From the NCBI RefSeq assembly GCF_019679475.1, contig NZ_JAIEZP010000001.1, forward strand, positions 2,046,001 through 2,110,000: a DNA stretch of 64,000 nt, read 5' to 3'. This stretch comes from Hyphomonas sediminis (lineage in GTDB: Bacteria; Pseudomonadota; Alphaproteobacteria; Caulobacterales; Hyphomonadaceae). The position numbers were made by a program, and so were the translations under genes. The notes beneath the pieces are model-generated. The model had not been told where the DNA came from, searched no databases, and saw nothing but the letters and a program-made list of their open reading frames with translations. Below, piece by piece: positions 7,922 through 16,300 of this stretch (position 1 is its first letter; every line of letters begins with the position of its first letter).

Positions 7922-9091
7922 ATGACCAGGGAAACAAAAATGGCAAAGGCGCAGGACGCGGAATTGATGGCCGTGTTCGAAGCCTACCGGCAGGCGAATG
8001 ATGCGCGCCTTGCCGACATCGAGAAGAAGGGTTCTACCGATCCGCTCTCGGAAGAAAAACTGGCGCGCATCGACCGGCGTCTTGAGGCGCTGATCCTCAA
8101 GATGGCCCGGCCGGACGCGGGCGGCGGCGACTCCGCCCCGGCGGATGACGAGCGCCGCGAAGGCTGGGCGCGCTACCTGCGCACGGGCGATGACAGCGCG
8201 ATTTCGCGGCTGGAACTCAAATCGCTGAACACCGGCACGGGCAGCGAAGGCGGGCATGTGGCCCCGCCCGAACTCGACCGGCTGATCGAGGCGCGCCTGA
8301 TGGCGGCAAGCCCCATGCGCCAGATTGCGACCGTGCGGCAGACCTCTGCCGGCGTTTACAAGAAGCCTGTGGGCCTTGGCGCGGCGGCCCAATGGGTGGG
8401 CGAGGAAGCAGCACGCACCGAGACGGCGGTGACCGGGCTCGATCTGCTCGAATTCCCTGCCGGGGAACTCTACGCGATGCCGGCGGCGACGCAGGCTTTG
8501 CTGGAGGATTCCTTTGCCGACATCGACGCCTGGCTGGCCGATGAAGTGGAGATTGCATTTGCCGCGCAGGAATCAGCTGCGTTCGTGAGCGGCAATGGCA
8601 CGGCCAAGCCCAGGGGCTTTCTCGACTATGAGATCGTCAGCGAGGGCGCCCACACCTGGGGCAAGATTGGCTCTGTGGCGGGGAACTTTGCCGCAGCCGA
8701 CGCAGCCGATCAGCTGATCGACCTGATCTATGCCCCCAAGAGCCAGTTCCGGGCCAATGGCCGCTTCGTGATGAACCGCCGTACGGTGTCATCCGTCCGC
8801 AAACTGAAGGATGGGGATGGACGATACCTGTGGCAACCGGGCAGCGGTGGAGAAGCGGCGACGGTGATGGGCTATCCCGTGACCGAGATGGAGGACATGC
8901 CCGACATCGGCGTGGGCAATGCCGCGATCGCGTTTGGCGACTTCAAGCGCTTTTACCTCATCGCTGACCGGCAGGGCGCACGCGTGTTGCGCGACCCGTT
9001 CTCGGCCAAGCCTTACGTGCTGTTCTACACGACCAAGCGTGTGGGCGGGGGCGTGCAGAACTTCGATGCCGCGAAGGTGATGGTGTTCTGA
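7922..9091 (+). CDS. GTA major capsid protein (HK97 fold; g5)
   Basis: The 389-residue product has the two-part layout of HK97-type capsids. A charged helical delta-like region of about 100 residues (MAVFEAYRQANDARLADIEK..) is followed by the shell domain containing EGGHVAPPELDRLIEARL, LYAMPAATQALLEDSFADID and a long conserved C-terminus. The ATG at 7922 is preceded by AAGGAG five bases upstream, by far the best ribosome site; earlier in-frame ATGs at 7895 and 7904 lack one. The delta region would be removed by the neighbouring protease. A stable hairpin follows the gene. Confidence 0.93.
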   Translation: MTRETKMAKAQDAELMAVFEAYRQANDARLADIEKKGSTDPLSEEKLARIDRRLEALILKMARPDAGGGDSAPADDERREGWARYLRTGDDSAISRLELKSLNTGTGSEGGHVAPPELDRLIEARLMAASPMRQIATVRQTSAGVYKKPVGLGAAAQWVGEEAARTETAVTGLDLLEFPAGELYAMPAATQALLEDSFADIDAWLADEVEIAFAAQESAAFVSGNGTAKPRGFLDYEIVSEGAHTWGKIGSVAGNFAAADAADQLIDLIYAPKSQFRANGRFVMNRRTVSSVRKLKDGDGRYLWQPGSGGEAATVMGYPVTEMEDMPDIGVGNAAIAFGDFKRFYLIADRQGARVLRDPFSAKPYVLFYTTKRVGGGVQNFDAAKVMVF

Positions 9092-9100
9092 AGATTGCTC

Positions 9101-9136
9101 GCGGCGGTTCCCATGCCTTCGGCTTGGGGCCGCTGC
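9101..9136 (+). promoter_or_regulatory. Stable RNA hairpin after the capsid gene
   Basis: GCGGCGGTTCCCATGCC and GCTTGGGGCCGCTGC form a long, slightly imperfect stem capped by a TTCG tetraloop. No T-run follows, so it looks like an mRNA-stabilising or processing hairpin rather than a terminator. Confidence 0.5.
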
Positions 9137-9193
9137 GCCTTCGCTTTGCTCGTGGGGGCGCGAGACTGAAATGTTTGTTCAAGGAGAAATGGA

Positions 9194-9397
9194 ATGTTGG
9201 AAACTGTGATTGTGGCGATCATTCGCCAGGCGGCGCTGCTGACGAAACCTCAGCAGGAGGAATTCACCACCAAGGCGGCCGAAGCGGTTGCGGCGCTGGT
9301 GAAGGGCACATCGACTGCCATCGATAATGAGCTTCTCAAGCAGGTGGGCCTGCCGATGGGCGGGCAGATCATCACGAAGCTGCAGGCGCTGATCTAA
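9194..9397 (+). CDS. Orphan 67-residue protein inserted between GTA g5 and g6
   Basis: The ATG is preceded by a strong AAGGAG site, so translation is likely. The protein starts MLETVIVAIIRQAALLTKPQ and continues as mostly alpha-helical sequence (EEFTTKAAEAVAALVKG, NELLKQVGLPMGGQIITKLQALI) without Cys or signal peptide. I do not recognise a family. The first 16 residues are hydrophobic and could be amphipathic rather than membrane-spanning. It sits where Rhodobacter-type clusters have no gene, and is bracketed by two RNA hairpins, one terminator-like. A minor head component, a decoration or scaffolding protein, or a regulator would all fit. Confidence 0.7.
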   Translation: MLETVIVAIIRQAALLTKPQQEEFTTKAAEAVAALVKGTSTAIDNELLKQVGLPMGGQIITKLQALI

Positions 9398-9406
9398 GCG
9401 CGTTTC

Positions 9407-9444
9407 GGGGCCGCCCTGCTGCGCGGCGGCGGCCCCGCTCTTTT
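9407..9444 (+). terminator. Terminator-like hairpin inside the GTA operon
   Basis: A GGGGCCGCC / GGCGGCCCC stem with a 12-nt loop is followed by GCTCTTTTC, directly upstream of the next gene's ribosome site. With only four Ts it is probably partial, lowering expression of the tail genes relative to the capsid gene. Confidence 0.55.
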
Positions 9445-9462
9445 CACAAAGGACAATTCGAA

Positions 9463-10020
9463 ATGTCGGAACTGACGGTGATAACGCCGCCAGCGGGGGA
9501 GGCTTTGTCTCTTCAGGCGGCGAAGGAAATGCTGCGGCTGGGGACGGATGGCGAGGACGCGCTGGTGGCGCGGCTGATCGCATCTGCGCGGGCGCAGATT
9601 GAGGTGGCGAGCGGGCTGGCGCTGGTGAGTCGGACGCTGAAGCGGACATGGACGCGCTGGCCGGTGGCCGTGGCGCATGGCGGGGCGGCGCTGAGGCCGG
9701 GGCCTGTGACGGCGCTGGTCTCTGTGACGCGCATTGATGGTGCGGGGACGGAGGAAGACCTTTCCGCGAGGTTTGAGGTTTGCGGCGGAAAGCTGCGCCT
9801 GAAGGCGGGCTGGGCCATGCCGGGAATTGCGGCGGGCGGGCGCGTGGAGGTCGTGTTTGTCGCGGGGTTTGGGGCGGCGGAGGCTGTGCCGGAAGACCTG
9901 GTACATGCGCTGAAACTGTGGGTGCAGGCCGCTTACCTGCGCGGGGCCGAGAACCCGCCTGTGGGCATTCCGGAAGATGTGCAGCGCATTCTGGATGCGC
10001 ACCGGGAGTGGGCGATATGA
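9463..10020 (+). CDS. GTA head-tail connector/adaptor (g6)
   Basis: The 185-residue protein begins ELTVITPPAGEALSLQAAKEMLRLG and has DALVARLIASARAQIEVASG and a C-terminal VHALKLWVQAAYLRGAENPP. This is the pattern of the phiE125 gp8/HK97 gp6-like connector family found as g6 in Rhodobacter-type GTAs. It should form the ring below the portal. A ribosome site AAAGGA lies before the start. Its stop overlaps the next gene as ATGA, leaving no room for the usual g7. Confidence 0.85.
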   Translation: MSELTVITPPAGEALSLQAAKEMLRLGTDGEDALVARLIASARAQIEVASGLALVSRTLKRTWTRWPVAVAHGGAALRPGPVTALVSVTRIDGAGTEEDLSARFEVCGGKLRLKAGWAMPGIAAGGRVEVVFVAGFGAAEAVPEDLVHALKLWVQAAYLRGAENPPVGIPEDVQRILDAHREWAI

Positions 10021-10430
10021 GCGCGGAGACGGCAGTGCAGGCGGCGCTGATGGCGGCGCTGCGCACCCATGCGGGCGTGCAGGCGATCTTTGGCGCCAAT
10101 GCGCGGGTTTATGATGACGAGACTGAGGCGCCCGCCTTTCCCTTTGCGCGGCTGGAGCGGCACGAATGCCGGCCCATGGGCGCGAGCGGGGGCGAGGCGC
10201 AGGAGCATATCGTCACGATGGCGGTTTCCTCCCGGTATGGCGGCCTGAGAGAGGCGAAGGAAGCGCTGGCGGCGCTGCGCCTTGCTTTCGAGGGCGCCGA
10301 CTGGAGCGAGGCGGGGCGGCACATAGTGCTGGCCTATACGACCTATGCCGATGCGATGCGCCAGTTCGACCGGCGCGCGTTTCGCGGGGTTATCCGTTTC
10401 CGGATCATTTCAGAAGAGGAGGCAAGCTGA
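10017..10430 (+). CDS. GTA tail-terminator-like protein (DUF3168; g8)
   Basis: The 137-residue product (AETAVQAALMAALRTHAGVQ, then ARVYDDETEAPAFPFARL) matches the DUF3168 family, which includes the tail terminator g8 of Rhodobacter-type GTAs. It would cap the tail tube at the head interface. It overlaps g6 by four bases, so the g7 head-closure gene normally found between them is missing. Its last bases overlap the next start (TGATG). Confidence 0.85.
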   Translation: MSAETAVQAALMAALRTHAGVQAIFGANARVYDDETEAPAFPFARLERHECRPMGASGGEAQEHIVTMAVSSRYGGLREAKEALAALRLAFEGADWSEAGRHIVLAYTTYADAMRQFDRRAFRGVIRFRIISEEEAS

Positions 10431-10843
10431 TGGCGGGGCAGAGAGGCAGGGATCTGCTGTTGAAGATCAGCGATGGGGCGGGTGCGTTCGTGACCGTGGC
10501 AGGCGTGCGCGCGAGCCGGATCGAGCTGAATGCCGGGATGGTCGACGCGACAGGGATGGACTCGCCCGACGCCTGGCGGGAGCTGATCGCCGGGGCGGGC
10601 ACCAAGACGGCGCGTGTGACCGGACGGGGCGTCTTCCGCGATGCGGCGTCTGATGCGCGGATGCGGGCGGTGTTCTTCGCCGGGGAGGCGCCGGACTGGC
10701 AGCTGGTGTTGCCGCATTTCGGCATTCTGCAGGGCGCGTTCCAGATCAGCCAGCTGAGCTGGAGCGGGACGCATGAGGGCGAAGCGGAGTTTTCCGTGAC
10801 GCTGGAGAGCGCCGCGGCGCTGGGCTTTGAGGCCCAAATATGA
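10430..10843 (+). CDS. GTA major tail tube protein (g9)
   Basis: The 137-residue protein begins GQRGRDLLLKISDGAGAFVT and has the ASRIELNAGMVDATGMDSP..WRELIAG and GTHEGEAEFSVTLESAAAL segments of the TP901-1-like GTA major tail protein family. It polymerises into the tail tube. The ATG overlaps the previous stop by one base, and its own stop overlaps the following start (ATGA). Confidence 0.92.
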   Translation: MAGQRGRDLLLKISDGAGAFVTVAGVRASRIELNAGMVDATGMDSPDAWRELIAGAGTKTARVTGRGVFRDAASDARMRAVFFAGEAPDWQLVLPHFGILQGAFQISQLSWSGTHEGEAEFSVTLESAAALGFEAQI

Positions 10844-11145
10844 GTGGCGGCATGAACGGGGCGCGGGGCGAGACGGCTTTGACCGTAGGCGGACGGCCGC
10901 GGCGCGTGTGCCTGACGCTGGGGGCGCTGGCGGAAATAGAAAGCGCGCTGGGCTGCCGGACAATGGCGGAGCTGGAGCTGCGGATGCGGGCGCTGTCCGC
11001 GGCGGGCCTGATGACCGTGATTGCGGCGTTGTTGCGCGGTGGCGGTGAGGCGGAGGTGGCCGGGCGGATCGGAGAGCTGGACCTGGCGCCGGGCGATGCG
11101 GCGCGGGCGGTGGCCGAGGCATTCCGGCTGGGGCTGGCGGGCTGA
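10840..11145 (+). CDS. GTA gp10 family tail assembly protein
   Basis: The 101-residue product (NGARGETALTVGGRPRRVCL, LGALAEIESALGCRTMAEL, and a C-terminal AARAVAEAFRLGLAG) matches the GTA_gp10 family. Its place after the tube protein and before the tape-measure-like gene is that of the first tail assembly chaperone. It is translationally coupled on both sides. Confidence 0.87.
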   Translation: MSGGMNGARGETALTVGGRPRRVCLTLGALAEIESALGCRTMAELELRMRALSAAGLMTVIAALLRGGGEAEVAGRIGELDLAPGDAARAVAEAFRLGLAG

Positions 11146-11330
11146 TGCTGCCCTGGGGCGAGATGCTGCGCGCGGCGCTGGCGCTGGGGATCGGCCCGGA
11201 AGCGTTCTGGCGGCTGAGCGTGAAGGAGTGGCGCTGGCTGAGCCGGGGCGGGGCGGCGCCTTCGCGCGGGGAGCTGGCCGCGATGATGGAAGATTATCCG
11301 GATACGGGAGAAAGCAATGAACGAGTTTGA
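11145..11330 (+). CDS. GTA tail assembly chaperone (g10.1-like)
   Basis: The 61-residue product starts LPWGEMLRAALALGIGPEAFWRLS and continues VKEWRWLSRG...RGELAAMMEDYP. These are the hallmarks of the small phage tail assembly chaperone family (PF09550-like) found in GTA clusters. The start overlaps the previous stop by one base and its end overlaps the next gene by 14 bases. Confidence 0.85.
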   Translation: MLPWGEMLRAALALGIGPEAFWRLSVKEWRWLSRGGAAPSRGELAAMMEDYPDTGESNERV

Positions 11331-11688
11331 ACGGGAATTGAGCGCGGCGGGCGACGCGCTGCGCGCCCTGAGCGAAGGACCAGGGCGGGAGGCCGCCGAG
11401 GCGCTGGGCACCGCATTTGACGGCGCGGGGCAGCGGATCGAGGCGGCGCTGAGCCAGGCGGCACGGAGCGGGGAGTTGGACTTCCAGCGGATGGCCGAGG
11501 GCATCCTGCGGGAGCTGGCGCGTGTGGCGGCAGAAGCGGTGATCCTGCGCGGGCGAGGCGGGGGCGGCGGCGTGAATGCGACGTTCAACTTCGCGCCGGG
11601 CGCAGGCGATGGCGGGGCGGCAGGCAGCGCGGCAGGCGTTGCGGCGCTGCTGGCGCGGATGGTTCAGGCGGGAGGGCGGTTCCTGTGA
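11317..11688 (+). CDS. Short GTA tail tape-measure-like protein (g11)
   Basis: The 123-residue product has a helical N-terminus (FERELSAAGDALRALSEG), a middle part QRMAEGILRELARVAAEAVI resembling the C-terminal domain of lambda-type tape measure proteins, and a Gly/Ala-rich stretch. Position identifies it as g11. It is clearly shorter than the roughly 220-residue g11 of Rhodobacter capsulatus as I recall it, which would imply a shorter tail if length scales as in phages. Confidence 0.75.
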   Translation: MNEFERELSAAGDALRALSEGPGREAAEALGTAFDGAGQRIEAALSQAARSGELDFQRMAEGILRELARVAAEAVILRGRGGGGGVNATFNFAPGAGDGGAAGSAAGVAALLARMVQAGGRFL

Positions 11689-12302
11689 GCCTGGCGATGT
11701 TTCATGAGGTGAGCCTGCCCGTGCCATTGGCGCTGGCGGCGAGCGGCGGGCCGGAGCGGCGCGTGGAGACCGTGACGCTGAGTGGCGGGCAGGAAGCGCG
11801 CAATGCCGTGTGGGCCGGATCGCGCCGGCGGTGGGATGTGGGCAGCGCGGCGGCGCGCGTGGAGACGCTACAGGCGCTGATTGCCTTCTTCGAGGCGCGC
11901 GGGGGCAAGCTCCACGGGTTTCGCTTCCGTGACATGCTGGACGACCGCTCCGGCGCGCCGGGGGCTGAGGTGTCTGCGCTCGATCAGGCGATTGGCCTGG
12001 GCGACGGGGCGCGGCGGGAGTTTGCGCTGGTGAAACATTATGGCGGCTGGGCGCGGCGCATCTGGAAGCCGGTGGCCGGGAGCGTGCGCGTGGCAGTGGA
12101 TGGCGTGGAGGCTGCGTTCAGCGCGGACGCGAGCACGGGGCTGGTGACGCTGGATGCGCCGCCGGACGAGGGCGCGGCGGTGACGGCGGGGTTCCGGTTT
12201 GACTGCCCCGTGCGGTTCGACACCGACCGGCTGGACGTGACGTTGGAAGGGTTTGGCGCGGGCCGGGCGATCCGTGTGCCGCTGATCGAGATTATCGGGT
12301 GA
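11685..12302 (+). CDS. GTA distal tail protein (DUF2460; g12)
   Basis: The 205-residue protein has MFHEVSLPVPLALAASGGPE, RRVETVTLSGGQEARNAVW, and SRRRWDVG..LQALIAFFEARGGKLHGFRF, the diagnostic N-terminal motifs of the DUF2460/TIGR02217 family. In the Rhodobacter GTA particle this is the distal tail ring. The start is a GTG overlapping the g11 stop (GTGA); an ATG four codons later is possible. Confidence 0.92.
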   Translation: MSLAMFHEVSLPVPLALAASGGPERRVETVTLSGGQEARNAVWAGSRRRWDVGSAAARVETLQALIAFFEARGGKLHGFRFRDMLDDRSGAPGAEVSALDQAIGLGDGARREFALVKHYGGWARRIWKPVAGSVRVAVDGVEAAFSADASTGLVTLDAPPDEGAAVTAGFRFDCPVRFDTDRLDVTLEGFGAGRAIRVPLIEIIG

Positions 12303-12306
12303 AGCG

Positions 12307-12954
12307 ATGCGGGAGATAAGCGAGGAATTTGCCGCGCGGCTGGCCAGCGGCGTGACGACGACCTGCCTTTGCTGGCGCATTGCGCGGGGCGACGGATTTG
12401 TGCTGCGGCTGACGGAGTATGATGGACCACTGACCGTAGGCGGAGAAACATTCCTGCCGGGCACGGGGTTGGAGGGGGTAGAGTTCGTGCAGACCGCCGG
12501 GCTGGCGCCGGGGCGGGCGGCGGCGCGCGGAGCGCTGAGCCATGAGGCGATTACCGAGGCCGACCTTGAGGCGGGCCTGTGGGATGGCGCGCGTGTGGAT
12601 GTGTGGCGGGTGGACTGGCAGGCGCCGGAACACCGGGCGCATGTGTGGGCAGGGCGGCTGGCGGAGGTGACGCGCGGGGCGCTCGGCTTTGAGGCGGCGC
12701 TGGTGTCGCTGAAGGCGGACCTGGAGCGGCCTGTGGGGCGGATCTATGCGCGGCGGTGCGATGCCGTGCTGGGGGACGGGCGATGCGGCGTGGACACCGG
12801 GGCGTTTCCGGGGGTGGCCTGCGACCACCGGTTTGAGACGTGCCGGGACGTGTTTGGCAATGCGGACCGCTTTCGCGGATTTCCGCATCTTCCGGGGGCA
12901 GACTTCATGCTGGCGGGGCCGGCGGCGAGCGGGAACGATGGAGGCAAGCGATGA
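12307..12954 (+). CDS. GTA hub protein (DUF2163; g13)
   Basis: The 215-residue product starts REISEEFAARLASGVTTTCLCWRI and has QTAGLAPGRAAARGALSHEAI and a C-terminal Cys-rich module, CDAVLGDGRCGVDTGAF..CDHRFETC. This is the DUF2163/TIGR02218 pattern. In the Rhodobacter GTA this is the baseplate hub; the four clustered cysteines would suit a metal or iron-sulfur site, as I recall being reported for that particle. Its stop overlaps the g14 start. Confidence 0.92.
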   Translation: MREISEEFAARLASGVTTTCLCWRIARGDGFVLRLTEYDGPLTVGGETFLPGTGLEGVEFVQTAGLAPGRAAARGALSHEAITEADLEAGLWDGARVDVWRVDWQAPEHRAHVWAGRLAEVTRGALGFEAALVSLKADLERPVGRIYARRCDAVLGDGRCGVDTGAFPGVACDHRFETCRDVFGNADRFRGFPHLPGADFMLAGPAASGNDGGKR

Positions 12955-13382
12955 AGCGGGCGGAGATTGTGGCGGAAGCGCGGAGCTGGCTGGGGACACC
13001 CTACCGGCATCAGGCGAGTCTGAAGGGGGCGGGATGCGACTGCCTTGGGCTAGTGCGCGGCGTGTGGCGGGCGCTGGTGGGCCCGGAGCCGGAAGCGCCG
13101 CCGCCCTACACGCCGGACTGGGCCGAGGCGTTGGGGCAGGAGACGCTGCTGAACGCGGCGCGGCGGCAGATGGCGGAGATTGCGCCCGGCGCGGCGCGGG
13201 CGGGCGATGTACTCATATTCCGTATGGGGATGGGCGTGCCCGCGAAGCATTGTGCTATCCTGAGCGGCGAAGGGCGGATTATTCACGCCTATTGGGGGCG
13301 CTGCGTGGTGGAGACGCGGCTGGCGGATTGGTGGGCACGGCGGATTGCGGCGGCGTTTGCGTTGCCGGGAGTGGAGGACTGA
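12951..13382 (+). CDS. GTA NlpC/P60-family tail peptidase (g14)
   Basis: This 143-residue protein has the NlpC/P60 core: ARSWLGTPYRHQAS, then GAGCDCLGLVRGVW with catalytic Cys31, and PAKHCAILSGEGRIIHAYWG with catalytic His100. It would cleave peptidoglycan cross-links of the recipient wall as the particle docks. The ATG at 12951 overlaps the g13 stop. An upstream in-frame ATG (12840) lies inside g13 and adds no family residues. Confidence 0.93.
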   Translation: MKRAEIVAEARSWLGTPYRHQASLKGAGCDCLGLVRGVWRALVGPEPEAPPPYTPDWAEALGQETLLNAARRQMAEIAPGAARAGDVLIFRMGMGVPAKHCAILSGEGRIIHAYWGRCVVETRLADWWARRIAAAFALPGVED

Positions 13383-13384
13383 AG

Positions 13385-16300
13385 ATGGCACAGATTGCAT
13401 TTGCAGAGATTGGCGCAGCAGTGGGCGCGCGCCTGTTGCCCGCGGGACTGAACGTGGCGGGGCGCGCGATTACTGGCGCCGCGATTGGCCGGGCGGCAGG
13501 CGCAATGGCGGGGCGGGCGCTGGGCAATTACCTCGCCGGGCCGGCGGAAGGCCCGCGCCTCAAGGCGCTGTATGTGATGGAGGCGGCAGAAGGTGCGGGC
13601 GTTTCTTCCGTTTACGGTCGAATGCGCGTTGCCGGGCAGCTGGTCTGGGCAGCGCGCCTGCGCGAGCGGCGCACGACGCGGAGCGTTGGCAGCAAGGGCG
13701 GGCCGAGGGTCAATGAGTACAGTTATTCGGTGAGCTTTGCCGTGGCGCTGGGCGAGGGGCCGGGTGTGCGTGTGGTGCGCGCCTGGGCGAATGGGGAGGC
13801 GTTTGATTTTTCGGCGGTGACGCACCGTCTTTATGATGGCAGCGAGGGGCAGGTGCCCGATCCGCTGATCGAGATGATCGAGGGGGCTGCGCCGGCCTAT
13901 CGCGGGACTGCGTATATCGTGTTCGAGGATTTGCCGCTGGACGCGTTCGGGAACCGGTTGCCGCAGCTTTCGTTCGAGATTGTCCGTGTGCCACCGGGCG
14001 ACAGCGAGCCGGGGCTGAAAGATAGCGTGACGGGCGTGAACATCATCCCGGCGTCTGGCGAGTTTGTGTATGCCACGGAAATCGTGCGCGAGCAGTTTTC
14101 GCCAGGGCGGGAACGGGCGATCAATGCCAATTCCGGGGAGGCGCGGGCGGATTTTCTCGTCTCTCTGGACCAGATGCAGGAGGGGCTGCCGCGTGTGACG
14201 CATACGGCGCTGGCGGTGGGGTGGTTTGGGTCCAGCCTTGACGTCGGGGCCTGCGTGATCCGGCCGGGCGTGGAGGCGCGGACGCGGGTGACCGTGCCGC
14301 AGGTGTGGAACGTGGCGGGGGAAGACCGGGCGGAGGCGTACCTGATTTCGAGGGATGAGGGGGGCAACGCCAATTATGGCGGGACGCCTTCGGACGCCTC
14401 CGCCGTGCAGGCGATCCGGGAACTGAAGGACCGGGGCTATGCCGTGACGCTGACGCCGTTCCTGATGATGGACGCGCCGGGATTTCCCTGGCGGGGGCGG
14501 ATTGGCGTTTCCGAGGACGGAACGGCGTCGGCGCGGGCGGAGATTGAAGCCTTCGTGGACGGGCCGCAGGGCTATCGCCGGTTTATCCTGCATCATGCAG
14601 CGCTCGCTGCGCAGGCGGGCGGGGTTGAGGCGTTTCTTGTGGGCAGCGAGATGCGCGGGCTGACGCGCGTGCGCGATGAGGGCGGCGCGTTTCCGTTTGT
14701 GGAAGCGCTGCGCGATCTGGCGGCGGAGGTGAAGGCGCTGCTGCCGGGGACGAAGGTTTCCTATGCGGCGGACTGGACGGAGTATGGCGCGTATGTGCCC
14801 GGCGATGGGAGCGGGGACGTGTTGTTTCCGCTGGACGCGCTGTGGGCGGATGCGGCGATCGATTTTGTGGGGATAGACTGGTATCCGCCGCTGGGGGATT
14901 GGCGCGCGGGGGCAGAGCATCTGGACCTGCTGGCAGGATACGCGGCGGCGGATGACCCGGCCTATCTGGAAAGACAGATTGAGGGCGGGGAGGCGTTTGA
15001 CTGGTATTATGCTGATGAGGCGGCGCGGGCGACGCAAGTGCGTACACCGATCAATGACAGCGCGCATGGCGAGCATTGGGTGTTCCGGGTGAAAGACCTC
15101 TCCGGATGGAGCGGGAACCTGCATTATCCGAGGCCGGGCGGCGTGCGCGCGAGCCTGCCGACGGCATGGACGCCGGGGATGAAGCCTATTCGCCTCTCCG
15201 AGATTGGCTTTGCCGCCGTGGACAAGGGCGGGAATGCGCCGAATGTGTTCTATGATCCCAAGAGCAGCGAGAGCGCGCTGCCGCCATTCTCGACTGGCGA
15301 GCGAGATGATGTGTTCCAGAAGCGGGCGCTGGGCGTGACGCTGGCGCATTTCGAGGCGAGCCCGCTGGTGGAGGCTGCGCATGTGTGGGCGTGGGACGCG
15401 CGGCCATATCCGGCCTGGCCGATGCGGGATGACATCTGGGGCGATGGCGGCAACTGGGCGCGCGGCCACTGGCTGAACGGGCGGGAGGGGCTGACATCGC
15501 TGGCCGCTGTGGTGGGGGACATCTGCCCGCGCGGGGGCGTGGAGGCTGATGTGCGCGGGCTGGACGGCGTGATCGAGGGCTATGGTCTGGACGGTGTGCA
15601 CTCGGTGCGCGCGGCGCTGGAGCCGCTGAAGGCGGCATTTGGCTTTGAGGTGGTGGAGCGGCCGGAGGGGCTGGTGTTCCATATGGGGGACGCGGTGGCG
15701 GCGGAGCTGTCTAGTGACGAGATAGCTGAGCCGGGGCTGAAGGCGACGCGGCAGTTGATGGACAAGGCGCCGGAGCGCATACGGCTGGCCTATATTGATC
15801 CGGATAGGGACTATCAGCCGGGCGTGGCGCAAGCGCGCCGGGGAGGCGGGGACGCGCGGCTGGCCACGGATGTGACCTTGCCGCTGGTGCTTTCGCCGGC
15901 GCGGGCAGAAGCCGCGGCGAGCGCATTGCTGGCGGCAGCGGCGGCAGACGGGACGGCGGAGATTACGCTGCCGCTGGCGGGGATGGCGCTGGAGCCGGGC
16001 GACAGGCTGCGCGTGGATGGCGGGCCGGAATGGTGCGTGAGCGAGGCACGCGAGGCTGGCGCGCAGCGGACGCTGACGTTGGTGCGCGATACGGCGCGGG
16101 TGAGCCCGGCGCGAGATGGCGGGGCGACGGCGGCGCCGGAGGCAGCGCCGGTGTTCGCCGGGATTGACCTGGTGGTGATGGATGCCCCGTCGCTGCCGGG
16201 CGAGGCCGAGACAGGCCCGCTGGTGGCGGCGTATGCGAGCCCGTGGCCGGGCGAGGTGGCCGTGATCGCGGGGCCTTCGGCGGATGGGCTGAGCGAGCGG

